From positions 2,728,001 to 2,792,000 of the forward strand of contig CBDBJR010000002.1 of the NCBI GenBank assembly GCA_965206445.1: a stretch of 64,000 nt of DNA, read 5' to 3'. Below the pieces are notes generated by a model. It was not told where the DNA came from, did not search any database, and saw nothing but the letters and a program-made list of their open reading frames with translations. This DNA comes from CBDBJR01 sp965206445 (GTDB lineage: Bacteria; Pseudomonadota; Gammaproteobacteria; Arenicellales; Poriferihabitantaceae). A program made the position numbers and the translations under genes. Below, piece by piece: positions 15,228 through 23,232 of the stretch (positions are counted from its first letter, which is position 1; each line of letters begins with the position of its first letter).

Positions 15228-16214
15228 TCATGCCTTCACAATGCGCCGATAATCCGTTAGCCAGCTTTGAAAAATTTCCAATTCATTTGCTTTAATCAGC
15301 TTGTGTTTTGCAAGCGTAACATAGGCGCATTCCAGGTTAGATAACGGGTCGGACTCAAGCTCAAGAGAATCCAAAATAGTGATCAAAGGTTTTGTTGTAG
15401 TAAAACATTCTATTTCTTCAATAAAATCATGCATCAAATCATGCGTATTTCTTTTATGGTATACGGTTGAAGGTGTAAATCCAAGATAAATCTCCTGTTC
15501 CCACATCAATCTTTGTGTAATGTATCCTCGCAATATATCCGTAAACCTGAAGCTGCTTGTCCCGGGCAAATAAAGATAGGGGAATGCTTTTTTATGCCAA
15601 AAAGTATTTTGCGAATTAAAAGGGCAGTAGTTCCCTTTACGAAGAAAAATCGGAGGTTTATATTCAAACTTTATGCGCTTATTAAAAGTCAGTCTAAAAA
15701 TTGCATCTACATCCGGATCGATATCTACCAGCCCTTGCCAGACTCCAATTTTCTCAACATGGTTATCCTGGATATAGTAATCTTCTTCTTGATTAATTTC
15801 ATCTAAAGGATACCCTCTCGGCCAGATCAATTCCTTTGAAAAATATCTATAGACATTAAAAAATTTTTTATTTGATATACATTTTTTATTGCAGGCAAAA
15901 TCCTGCATGCACCAATGATTATCATAAGGGAAATTGTCATCATCCGTGTCGTATATAATATCGGCACCCTGTTGTATAGCATAAAGATAACCGATATTCT
16001 TCCTGGCATAATGATTATAAGGACAAACACTTGTCAAAGTATATCCCAGTTTATTTTGATCTTCTATTGATAGGAAAATAATATTCCCGGAAGATGCAAT
16101 ATTTGGAGTTTTCCTGTCTCCTACCAGTACAATAGTCCAATCTTTTAGCCGGGCAAATTTGGCAATACCTGAAGATGCCGGATGAATTGTTGTAATCACA
16201 ATATATTTATTCAT
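15228..16214 (-). CDS. STELLO/DUF288-type glycosyltransferase
   Basis: Protein of 328 residues matching the STELLO (DUF288) glycosyltransferase group: YIVITTIHPASSGIAKFA near 4-21, LKDWTIVLVGDRKTP near 23-37, YARKNIGYLYAIQQGAD near 70-86, and the metal-binding IYDTDDDNFP at about 88-97. The start at MNKYIV is supported by GGAGAA a few bases before it; a longer frame would add 16 residues. It probably acts in the cytoplasm on a glycan precursor. The gene is clearly AT-richer than the flanking core, has frequent AAA/ATA codons and lies in a string of accessory polysaccharide genes, so it was likely acquired horizontally. Confidence 0.75.
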   Translation of the reverse strand: MNKYIVITTIHPASSGIAKFARLKDWTIVLVGDRKTPNIASSGNIIFLSIEDQNKLGYTLTSVCPYNHYARKNIGYLYAIQQGADIIYDTDDDNFPYDNHWCMQDFACNKKCISNKKFFNVYRYFSKELIWPRGYPLDEINQEEDYYIQDNHVEKIGVWQGLVDIDPDVDAIFRLTFNKRIKFEYKPPIFLRKGNYCPFNSQNTFWHKKAFPYLYLPGTSSFRFTDILRGYITQRLMWEQEIYLGFTPSTVYHKRNTHDLMHDFIEEIECFTTTKPLITILDSLELESDPLSNLECAYVTLAKHKLIKANELEIFQSWLTDYRRIVKA

Positions 16215-16397
16215 ACATTTCTCCGGTCTATTTAAATATCCTTCACTACAGTTCTTCATCAATATAATAGAGTTACACTTAACAGATTCTGTTAGAGATT
16301 ATCCGGTCTTTCCGAGAAAATCAGAATTGGGGATTAATTTTTATCAGGATGATATTGTGATTTCAAGTAGTTTTTTTAGTTGTAAAATTTTTTCGGT

Positions 16398-17414
16398 TTA
16401 TTTCTGGGCTTTTTTATATCGTAGTTTAAACTGATTCTGTGGGGGTGGTGGGAAGGTATATTTATTTGTTACCATTCTTGGCTCAATGTTTGAAATCAAA
16501 GTAAGGAGGTTGAGTTTGATACGGTCTTGAAATCTTAACTGGCCGGAAATATTGGCTTCTAAAGCCCATTTATATTTATGATAAACCTTGTTGGCCACTT
16601 CCGACCTTTTGTCATGACGTGCTTCCTGATGGTGCTGTGCCCAGGAAATCAGTTTGTCACTCTGCATAGATATTAAAAATGACTCTAACCTGTCAGTTCG
16701 TTTGAACCCTACAGGATGATAAGGATGTACGCAAAACTGTTCCGGTAAGGCCAGACTTTCTCGACCCGCATGGATTTCCAGGCGTATTGTTACATCCAGC
16801 CCAATCCTTGTAATCGCGGTACTCCAAATGCGATGGTCATCATACCCGCCTATCGCCTTCCACCATTCTCCAGGAGCTGAAATCAGCGGGCCTTTATTAT
16901 TGACCCGCTTGAAAAGCGGTCGATGCGGGTTGGGACATTCGGCCAAACAAAGTTCAAAGTCGATAATTCCATTTATCCAATTCTTTGGATCGACACCTAC
17001 AGGACGGCTGGCATAGAATCGATCTAAATTAATAACTGTATTTAAAGTTTTGTGTGCTTTTTCGAGGCTTTTAAGAAAATCAGATCGAACCAGGTCATCG
17101 CCATCCATGACTGAAATATACTCCCCTTTTGCTGCCAGGATGCCGGCGTTATTACATATTCCGATATGATAGGGGAGGTTATCCTGGGACAAAAATAAGG
17201 CACGAACATTGAAACGGTCTTTATAAGAGTCAACTGTGTCTTGCAAAGATTTCAACCCTGACTTATGGTTGTAAGCATCTGAAGCAGCTTTACTGCGTTG
17301 TTCAACAAATATGAGTTCGTAATCTTCTTTGGGATAGTCTTGATCTGCTAAAGAGTCAATCAGATGGTAGAAGTTTCGAAAACAACAGTCCCAGGCAATA
17401 ATAGTATGTTTCAT
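16398..17414 (-). CDS. Family 2 glycosyltransferase
   Basis: GT-A glycosyltransferase of 338 residues. After an N-terminal strand and the LIDSLADQDYPKEDYELIFVE segment (about 18-38) comes the acceptor-proximal GICNNAGILAAKGEYISVMDGDDL near 84-107, whose Asp-Gly-Asp-Asp binds metal and nucleotide. GEWWKAIGGYDD near 182-193 is the usual second conserved region. No membrane segment is evident. Like its neighbours it is AT-rich and minus-strand; 183 AT-rich bases separate it from the STELLO-type gene. It probably adds a sugar to a surface polysaccharide or lipid-linked intermediate. Confidence 0.8.
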   Translation of the reverse strand: MKHTIIAWDCCFRNFYHLIDSLADQDYPKEDYELIFVEQRSKAASDAYNHKSGLKSLQDTVDSYKDRFNVRALFLSQDNLPYHIGICNNAGILAAKGEYISVMDGDDLVRSDFLKSLEKAHKTLNTVINLDRFYASRPVGVDPKNWINGIIDFELCLAECPNPHRPLFKRVNNKGPLISAPGEWWKAIGGYDDHRIWSTAITRIGLDVTIRLEIHAGRESLALPEQFCVHPYHPVGFKRTDRLESFLISMQSDKLISWAQHHQEARHDKRSEVANKVYHKYKWALEANISGQLRFQDRIKLNLLTLISNIEPRMVTNKYTFPPPPQNQFKLRYKKAQK

Positions 17415-17454
17415 TAAACAATCGCACGTATGTTTTAAGAGTTAGATGGTTTTC

Positions 17455-17790
17455 TCACTGATGATTCATCACAATCAAGCAATCTTTTGAATCAAGGGTG
17501 ACTCCCACGTTATCAATCTCCACCTTCGACATATATTCTCGCCATTCCGGATATTCCGGTATAACTTCAACATTAGGGTCGGGTAATTCTAAAACCAGGA
17601 TCGTAAAAACCGGATATCCGCGATAGAGTGGTGATTTCGAGCGGGTATAGGAAGGATACCCGCCCTGTTCTCCAAAATCAAGAAGTTGTATGGGTTGACC
17701 CTGAAATTTTGTCGTTTCTCACCAATCCACCCATAAACATGCTTCAGAACGAACAGGATGGGGATTGTAAACAGATAGCGCCAGAAAACA
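17455..17790 (-). pseudogene. Broken gene of unknown function, interrupted by a TGA
   Basis: A continuous reading frame on the minus strand, broken once by TGA at 17721-17719. Before the stop it reads YNPHPVRSEACLWVDW, after it ETTKFQGQPIQLLDFGEQGG, and it then continues for 88 codons to a normal stop. The sequence in copy 1 of the module (upstream of the TauD-type gene) has TGG Trp at the corresponding position, so the TGA is probably a nonsense mutation. I do not recognise the family. The 5-prime limit is uncertain because the similarity stops near 17770. It lies between the family 2 glycosyltransferase gene and gluQ. Confidence 0.5.
17651..17767. repeat. Dispersed module, copy 2
   Basis: Second copy of the module described at 15032-15144, lying inside the broken gene. 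The two copies agree over most of about 115 bases, with a one-codon length difference. Confidence 0.8.
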
Positions 17791-17926
17791 ATCGCTTATG
17801 GGCCAGGGCCTGCTAATCCCAAACGCAAACCAATCGACGCAAAACCGAGACAGATTCCGCCCGGCAGCACTCGTGCGGGGCCAAACCGGGGCGGCCCGGA
17901 TGGCGCCAGGGGCACCGCCAAACCGG

Positions 17927-18736
17927 TCATGCAAATCCGAGGCGTCGCTTTATCTCCTCAACGCGCATACCGGCCTTTCGCAGCGCGGCAAGTGAAAGAC
18001 TTTTGGCGCTTTTTGACAGGCGCTTGCCGTCCGGCCCCCGCACCAGCGAATGGTGCCGGTAAATCGGCTGTGGCCAGCCCATCAACACGTGCAGCAGGGT
18101 CTGGACGTGGGGCGCGTCGATCAAGTCCGCACCGCGAATGATGTGGGTTATTCCTTGCAGCGCGTCATCATGGGTCGCGGCGATATGATAGGCGCTGGGG
18201 CTGTCCTTCCGTGCGATGACGATGTCACCTTCGCGATATGGGTCGGCGGCGACGACCTGATGCCCGTCACCCGTATCCAGCGTATAAGATAAATCCTGCC
18301 AGGCCGGGCCAAGCTGCGCGCGCGCTGCCTCCAGCGACAATCGCCAGGCAAACGGCTTCCCGGCATTGAGTTGCGCCTGCTCAACCCGGGCCGATATCGG
18401 CGCAGGAGCGGCGTCCGCAAGCTCCGCGCGCGTTCGAAAACAGCGATAGGCCAGGCCACGCCCTGCCAGATCGGTCACCACGCCCGCATAATCGCCAAAA
18501 TGCGCCGACTGAACGCGAACCGGCTGCGGCCAGTCCAATCCCAGCCATTCCAGGTCGCGGTAGATTTGTTCGGTGAACGCCTGCCGGCACCTGGTCGTAT
18601 CAATATCCTCGACCCGCAGCAACACTGTGCCGCCCGCCTCCTCGGCCGCGCGCCAGACATGAAAAGCCGACGCCGCATGGCCAAGATGCAGCGCACCCGT
18701 CGGCGATGGCGCAAAACGGGTCACAAATTCAGTCAT
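17927..18736 (-). CDS. gluQ: Glutamyl-Q tRNA(Asp) synthetase
   Basis: Truncated GluRS-like enzyme of 269 residues that attaches glutamate to queuosine-34 of tRNA-Asp without an anticodon-binding domain. Class I motifs: FAPSPTGALHLGH at 8-20 (HIGH-type HLGH) and KRLSKSAKSL near residue 239 (KMSKS-type); LLRVEDIDTTR lies between. The zinc-binding cysteines found near residue 100 in E. coli GluQRS are not kept: only one Cys remains in AYRCFRTRAEL. The start at MTEFVTRF fits the family N-terminus; no strong ribosome-binding site is visible. The gene is GC-rich, like the core, and lies in the middle of the AT-rich accessory region. Confidence 0.9.
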   Translation of the reverse strand: MTEFVTRFAPSPTGALHLGHAASAFHVWRAAEEAGGTVLLRVEDIDTTRCRQAFTEQIYRDLEWLGLDWPQPVRVQSAHFGDYAGVVTDLAGRGLAYRCFRTRAELADAAPAPISARVEQAQLNAGKPFAWRLSLEAARAQLGPAWQDLSYTLDTGDGHQVVAADPYREGDIVIARKDSPSAYHIAATHDDALQGITHIIRGADLIDAPHVQTLLHVLMGWPQPIYRHHSLVRGPDGKRLSKSAKSLSLAALRKAGMRVEEIKRRLGFA

Positions 18737-19007
18737 CGCGTGATATGAGATCAGCAGTTGCAGCAAATAATACCGTCAAACCGCTTGAGGCCGACTTTAT
18801 CCATTGCCAACTCGCCCTTCTGAGCATTCAAGGTCGCGCTGTTCGTGATATTGTTTATCGCCCACAATCTAATCAAGGTAGAGCGATCCGCCTCTAACAT
18901 TTTTGCTCAACGTCAGACGCAAGGCTGCTACATTGCTGTTGCGCCATTCACAGGCAAGCACGGTGGAGGCCCCAGTAAAGCGATCTGCGAAGCGCTAACC
19001 CGCGATC
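18737..19007. other. Non-coding stretch, no recognisable gene
   Basis: About 270 bases between gluQ and the IS481-type element. Two short open frames cross it on the plus strand but neither matches a family I know; they may be debris of the sequence into which the element jumped. Confidence 0.4.
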
Positions 19008-19967
19008 TCACACAATTTGCGTGTTAGGTACGGTATGATCACTCAAGACTTCCCTGGGAGATTTATAGCTCAGGCATTTTAATCGAGTTCCGTTGTAGTT
19101 TTGCACGAATGTGTAGATGAACCGGTTTCTTTCCTCGTGGTTGTGGAATCGGTTTGTGCTCCAGTTGCTTTTGATCTGCGGCCTGCTGCGCAATGCCTCA
19201 CTCAAACGGCGATTGAACCGCTCCACCATGCCGTTGGTCTGTGGTCGAAACGGGCGGATGAGACGATGCTCAATGTGATGCGCACGGCAAACCTGATCAA
19301 ACAGATGCGTACCGCCTGGTTTGCCTTGTGGCTTGTTTTTCTTGTCCACTGCAAAGCGGTCTGTGAAGCCGCCATCGTTGTCGGTAAGCAGGGTATGCAC
19401 CGGGTGCGGGAACGCATCCAGGAACTCACGCAGACACGTTGCGGTCGTGGCGGCATCGCGGCGCGCAATGATTTTCACCCAGACAAAGCGCGTAGCCCGG
19501 TCAATCGCCACCAGCGCATAGCTGCGTTGCTTATTCAGCTTGCTCAACACCTTGAAGTCCATATGGATAAACCCGCACGAGGTCTGCTCAAAACAGCTGA
19601 AATCATTCGCCTGCTTGACCTGTGGGAACCGACTTATGCCTAAGCGCTTCAGACAGCGATGTATCGCACTGCGGCTGAAGGTCTGGGGAAAACAGCGGTT
19701 CATCACCTCAACCACATCATCCAGCGACAAGCGCAAGCGTAGCCGCAACTCGGTGATAATCTCCTCATGCTGCGGGGAAGTGCTCGGGTTCAGGTTATGG
19801 CGCGTATGGGAACCGTCATAGATGCGCCCGGCCCGCCGCCACTTGTAAATCGTCGGCAGAGAAACCCCGAGCTCACGCGACAGGGTTGGCGCACTTTTGC
19901 TTGAAGTCTGAATATACTTTCGGGTAGCTGGCGTTGTGGTGGCCAGCCGGTGTAATTTAATCTCCAT
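19008..19967 (-). CDS. IS481-type transposase
   Basis: DDE transposase of 319 residues. An N-terminal helix-turn-helix (TLSRELGVSLPTIYKWRRAG near 28-47) is followed by an rve-type catalytic core: first Asp in GFIHMDFKVL, second in LLTDNDGGF, Glu in GMVERFNRR. All three catalytic residues are present and the frame is intact, so it may be active. The start is set by AAGAGG seven bases upstream; the frame remains open further upstream only because it runs into the neighbouring IS5-type remnant. The last codons extend a few bases past the proposed left terminal inverted repeat. Confidence 0.9.
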   Translation of the reverse strand: MEIKLHRLATTTPATRKYIQTSSKSAPTLSRELGVSLPTIYKWRRAGRIYDGSHTRHNLNPSTSPQHEEIITELRLRLRLSLDDVVEVMNRCFPQTFSRSAIHRCLKRLGISRFPQVKQANDFSCFEQTSCGFIHMDFKVLSKLNKQRSYALVAIDRATRFVWVKIIARRDAATTATCLREFLDAFPHPVHTLLTDNDGGFTDRFAVDKKNKPQGKPGGTHLFDQVCRAHHIEHRLIRPFRPQTNGMVERFNRRLSEALRSRPQIKSNWSTNRFHNHEERNRFIYTFVQNYNGTRLKCLSYKSPREVLSDHTVPNTQIV

Positions 19968-20043
19968 TGTGCAACCTCTTTTGAACGTATTGAATGCCGG
20001 ATTGGATTGAAAGAGAGTATATTCTATCATACGGGACGAAACA
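19022..20043 (-). mobile_element. IS481-family insertion sequence
   Basis: About 1.02 kb carrying one transposase gene. The ends read TGTTAGGTACGGTATGAT (left, plus strand) and TGTTTCGTCCCGTATGAT (right, minus strand), 14 of 18 bases matching, and begin with TGT as IS481 ends do. I see no clear target-site duplication. Its right end lies eight bases from an IS5-type transposase remnant. Confidence 0.7.
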
Positions 20044-20051
20044 CTTTGGAC

Positions 20052-20200
20052 GGGGGTAAAACGGCTTGATGACTTTGGCTGGTTCCTTTCAGGGGATAAT
20101 CGTTTCCATCTCTTCCAGAAACCGCTCTTTACGGGTCTTCTTACGGAATTTCTCGAACTCGGCTTGCCTGAGGGCGATACCTCCACACTGGAAGATGACC
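20052..20200 (-). pseudogene. IS5-type transposase 5-prime remnant, copy A
   Basis: Minus-strand fragment encoding FRKKTRKERFLEEMETIIP, then an in-frame TGA where copy B has TGG, then KEPAKVIKPFYP. This is the conserved N-terminal block of IS5-family transposases. The frame is truncated after FYP by the IS481-type element side. Bases 20052-20157 match copy B at about 103 of 106 positions. Confidence 0.8.
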
Positions 20201-20225
20201 AGGAATGCCGAATGGAAAGTCTAGT

Positions 20226-21077
20226 TTATCCTTCTTCGAATTCATAACCAAATAGTCTTATATCATCTGCGTACATATCTCGTACTAGCTCGCGTGTTTC
20301 ATCGTTATAGAAGCGCGAATAGTGCTTTCCGTCAAAGGTTTTCCATAGATGTGCTCTGCCTAAATCCGGGAAACCGATTTTTTGTCCAATATACTGCAGG
20401 TCTTTCTCCCTGTTTTCGTAGCGCGCAATAAAATCTACGATTATTTTGCCATTTTCATCTGTAACAAAAGAGGAAGATGTGTAGAACTCGTATTCCAAAT
20501 TCCTATCCAATTTATTTGTTAAATACCGTACAAACATTGCCGGATCAGTAATTCCGGTCTCGTAACCGCAAGTATAACAATACTGTCTAAAAAATGAAAA
20601 TACTTTATCCCACGGATTACGTACTATGGAAAAAGTGAATATCTTTGACCACAAAGCGTCCCCTAATATACTTTTTACTTTTTTAGCGCTTAGATGTGAA
20701 CGGTATGTGTGTTTTAATATTTTTGATGAGTTTATATATCGTAAGTATCGGGATTGTTCGAAATATCTTTCTCTATGATACGCTATTCCCTGAGGTGCTA
20801 ATTTTTTGAAGAATTCAATCGAAAATTTTTCACTCAATTCCGTCTTTATACTTGTAGAAGATGTACGTGGAATATCTACAAACCAGAAACCATGTTTCTT
20901 CATGAGAAGATAGATGATTAAAAAATCCTCCTCACCCTCTCGTATGTAACGCACACATTGTCTCAAACCATTCAGGTTAATAAGCCATTTATACTCTCCC
21001 TCAATAGCGGCGTGCAAATTGTAAATATGTAGAACCCTTTTTTTGAGTACATCTGATTTACCTTTGAGTATCTTCAT
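20226..21077 (-). CDS. Sulfotransferase family protein
   Basis: Protein of 283 residues with a sulfotransferase layout: GFWFVDIPRTSSTSIKTEL at about 63-81 as the phosphosulfate-binding loop, and FTFSIVRNPWDKVFSFFRQY near 149-168 as the 3-prime-phosphate motif. The C-terminal half resembles polysaccharide sulfotransferases. I start at MKILKG; the longer frame begins with TTG and adds 16 residues. The gene is strongly AT-rich and stands alone between two truncated copies of the same transposase in the same orientation. It could sulfate a surface glycan made by the neighbouring glycosyltransferases; the acceptor is unknown. Confidence 0.8.
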   Translation of the reverse strand: MKILKGKSDVLKKRVLHIYNLHAAIEGEYKWLINLNGLRQCVRYIREGEEDFLIIYLLMKKHGFWFVDIPRTSSTSIKTELSEKFSIEFFKKLAPQGIAYHRERYFEQSRYLRYINSSKILKHTYRSHLSAKKVKSILGDALWSKIFTFSIVRNPWDKVFSFFRQYCYTCGYETGITDPAMFVRYLTNKLDRNLEYEFYTSSSFVTDENGKIIVDFIARYENREKDLQYIGQKIGFPDLGRAHLWKTFDGKHYSRFYNDETRELVRDMYADDIRLFGYEFEEG

Positions 21078-21142
21078 AATTGATCTAAGGAATATCTGAT
21101 TAACACATGAAAACTTTAGTTTCAATGCGAAACGCTCTTTTA

Positions 21143-21286
21143 CTATTCAGAGTGGGGGTAAAACGGCTTGATGACTTTGGCTGGTTCCTCCCAGGGGATA
21201 ATCGTTTCCATCTCTTCCAGAAACCGCTCTTTACGGGTCTTCTTACGGAATTCCTCGAATCCGTTTTCAGAAAGTGTCTGTTGCAT
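21143..21286 (-). pseudogene. IS5-type transposase 5-prime remnant, copy B
   Basis: A 47-codon frame beginning MQQTLSENGFEEFRKK and ending PFYPHSE at a TAG. It is the first tenth or so of an IS5-family transposase and is interrupted at the same codon (after FYP) as copy A. Confidence 0.8.
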
Positions 21287-21440
21287 GGAATTCAGCCTCT
21301 GATAATGATTTCCTGTATTATAAACAATTATGGCAATAAATCAGAGTTGCCCTATAAATATCCTTCATGTTGGCGTAAGAAAAAAGGAAGCTCTTTCTAC
21401 CCATGAGGCTTATATGGGCATGACGATTTCAATGCGCATG

Positions 21441-21474
21441 GGAAGGATAACCGCCCTGTTTCTCAAAATCAAGG
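21441..21474. repeat. Dispersed module, copy 3 (partial)
   Basis: Holds only the left third of the module: GGAAGGATAACCGCCCTGTT, then CAAAATCAAG. It lies between IS5-type copy B and the end of nnr, so all three copies lie in the 15-21.5 kb region. Confidence 0.7.
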
Positions 21475-21514
21475 AAATCACCCGCCGCATCACCCACCCC
21501 GTCGCAGCCACCAC

Positions 21515-23014
21515 TCAGCCGGTGCAAAGCCCCGCCATCAGCCGCGGCAGTTGCGCGATCACATCGCTGGCAATCAAACCGCACTCCCCCTTTTTCAGGC
21601 ACATTTGATCCGCACTTCTCGCCTGTAGCCAGACCCCGTATTCCGCCGCAGTGCGCAGCGCATACCCCTGGCCGGCCAGCGACGCGATCAATCCGCTGAG
21701 GACATCGCCCATCCCGGCGCTGGCCATGCCCGGATTACCCAGCCGGCAAATCCGCGCAATGCCGTCGGCCTCACCGACCACCGTGCCCGAGCCCTTCAAC
21801 ACACAAATGCCGCCATACTGCCGGGCGATTTCACGACAGGCGGCCAGCCGGTCGCGCTGTATCTGCTCGCCGGTCACACCGAGCAGACCGGCGGCCTCGC
21901 CCGGATGCGGGGTTAAAATCCAGTTATCGGCGCGCATCGGATGCCGTTGCAGCCAGCGCAGCGCGCCTGCATCCATCAGCAGCGGCCTGCCACCGGCGAC
22001 CAACTGTTCGCACAGCCGATCGGCCTCGGCATCGCCCCCCAGACCGGGCCCCAGCACCACCATATCGGCGCGCGCCAGCACCGCGGCAAACTGCTCCGTC
22101 GCGGCCGGGCACACACTCATCAACTCCGCACAATACAGCGCCGGCCAGTCCAGCCGCGCGGCATCGGTCAAGACGGTCACCAGCCCGCTGCCGACCCGCA
22201 AGGCCGTTTTACCGGCCAGCAGCGCCGCGCCCAGCATACCCGGACTGCCGCCGGCAATCAGGATGCGGCCAAACCGGCCCTTGTGGCTGTTTGCCGCCCG
22301 CCGGGTGAGCGTCGGCGGGCCAATCAATTCAGCCGCACACGGCTGCCCCTGAAACACCGCCGCCGCCAATTGCAGATCGGCAAAAACCCGCTCGCCGCCC
22401 ATCGCCGCCCCATCGGCGGTGTACAGGCCCGGCTTGCGGGCGACAAAGCTGACGGTCAAATCCGCCGCAAAACAAGGCGTGTAAGCAGCGCCGGTATCAC
22501 TGTGCAGCCCCGACGGCAGATCCAGCGCCACCTTATAGCCGTTGACCCGATTGCCATACGCAATCAACTCGGCCGCCGCCGCGGTCGGCGGCCGATTCAA
22601 GCCGGTACCGAAGACCGCATCAACCACCACCGCATAGTCGTCCGCGCCCGCCTGCCCCAGCGGCGTCACGCGACCACCGGCGCGGATAAAGTCATCACAG
22701 GCCGACCGACTGTCATCGCCGCCGGGCGAGGCGATGGCCAACACGGTCACCGCCACCCCCCTCTCCAGCGCCAGCCTGGCCACCACATACCCGTCGCCGC
22801 CATTATTCCCGCCGCCGCACAGCACCAGCCAGCGGCCGCCCTGCGGACGCCGGGCGATAATGCGGTCAAACGCCTGCCGCCCCGCCGTGCGCATCAAGTC
22901 GATGCCGCGATAGCCGTACTGCGCCATCGCAATGCGGTCAATCCGGCGCGTCTGCTCCGCCGTATACAGCCGCACGGCAGGCCGCCCGCGCCCATTCACA
23001 GCATCATCACGCAT
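21515..23014 (-). CDS. nnr: Bifunctional NAD(P)HX epimerase/dehydratase
   Basis: Fused NAD(P)HX repair enzyme of 499 residues. The N-terminal YjeF domain (about 15-210) has WLVLCGGGNNGGDGYVVAR and DAVFGTGLNRP; the C-terminal carbohydrate-kinase-like dehydratase has SHKGRFGRILIAGGSPGMLGAA, DAGALRWL, LTPHPGEAAGLLG and GNPGMASAGMGDVLSG, the last being the ADP/ATP-binding loop. Together they epimerise and dehydrate hydrated NADH and NADPH back to active cofactors. The start is placed at an ATG; the frame can be extended 11 codons to a TTG. It is divergent from dps. Confidence 0.95.
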   Translation of the reverse strand: MRDDAVNGRGRPAVRLYTAEQTRRIDRIAMAQYGYRGIDLMRTAGRQAFDRIIARRPQGGRWLVLCGGGNNGGDGYVVARLALERGVAVTVLAIASPGGDDSRSACDDFIRAGGRVTPLGQAGADDYAVVVDAVFGTGLNRPPTAAAAELIAYGNRVNGYKVALDLPSGLHSDTGAAYTPCFAADLTVSFVARKPGLYTADGAAMGGERVFADLQLAAAVFQGQPCAAELIGPPTLTRRAANSHKGRFGRILIAGGSPGMLGAALLAGKTALRVGSGLVTVLTDAARLDWPALYCAELMSVCPAATEQFAAVLARADMVVLGPGLGGDAEADRLCEQLVAGGRPLLMDAGALRWLQRHPMRADNWILTPHPGEAAGLLGVTGEQIQRDRLAACREIARQYGGICVLKGSGTVVGEADGIARICRLGNPGMASAGMGDVLSGLIASLAGQGYALRTAAEYGVWLQARSADQMCLKKGECGLIASDVIAQLPRLMAGLCTG

Positions 23015-23232
23015 CCCGTTGACTCCATCGTCAATACCCGTTGTCAATAGCCGCCACCGGCACGCCCCATGCCGGCCCCAGGCATAAAATCATACGCCAA
23101 AGCGCCCGTCGGCGCACAGCCCACTTAAACCGCCCGGCGCCACGCCACGCCGGCAGCGCCAACCGCGATTTGTCATTCCATCACCACCTATGGCAAACTT
23201 GGCTTCACACCCGCAACCACACCGAGGCCACA

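Noticed and set aside
18845..19027. A 60-codon plus-strand gene before the IS481-type element
   Set aside because: It has no convincing start signal, runs into the element end and matches nothing that I know.
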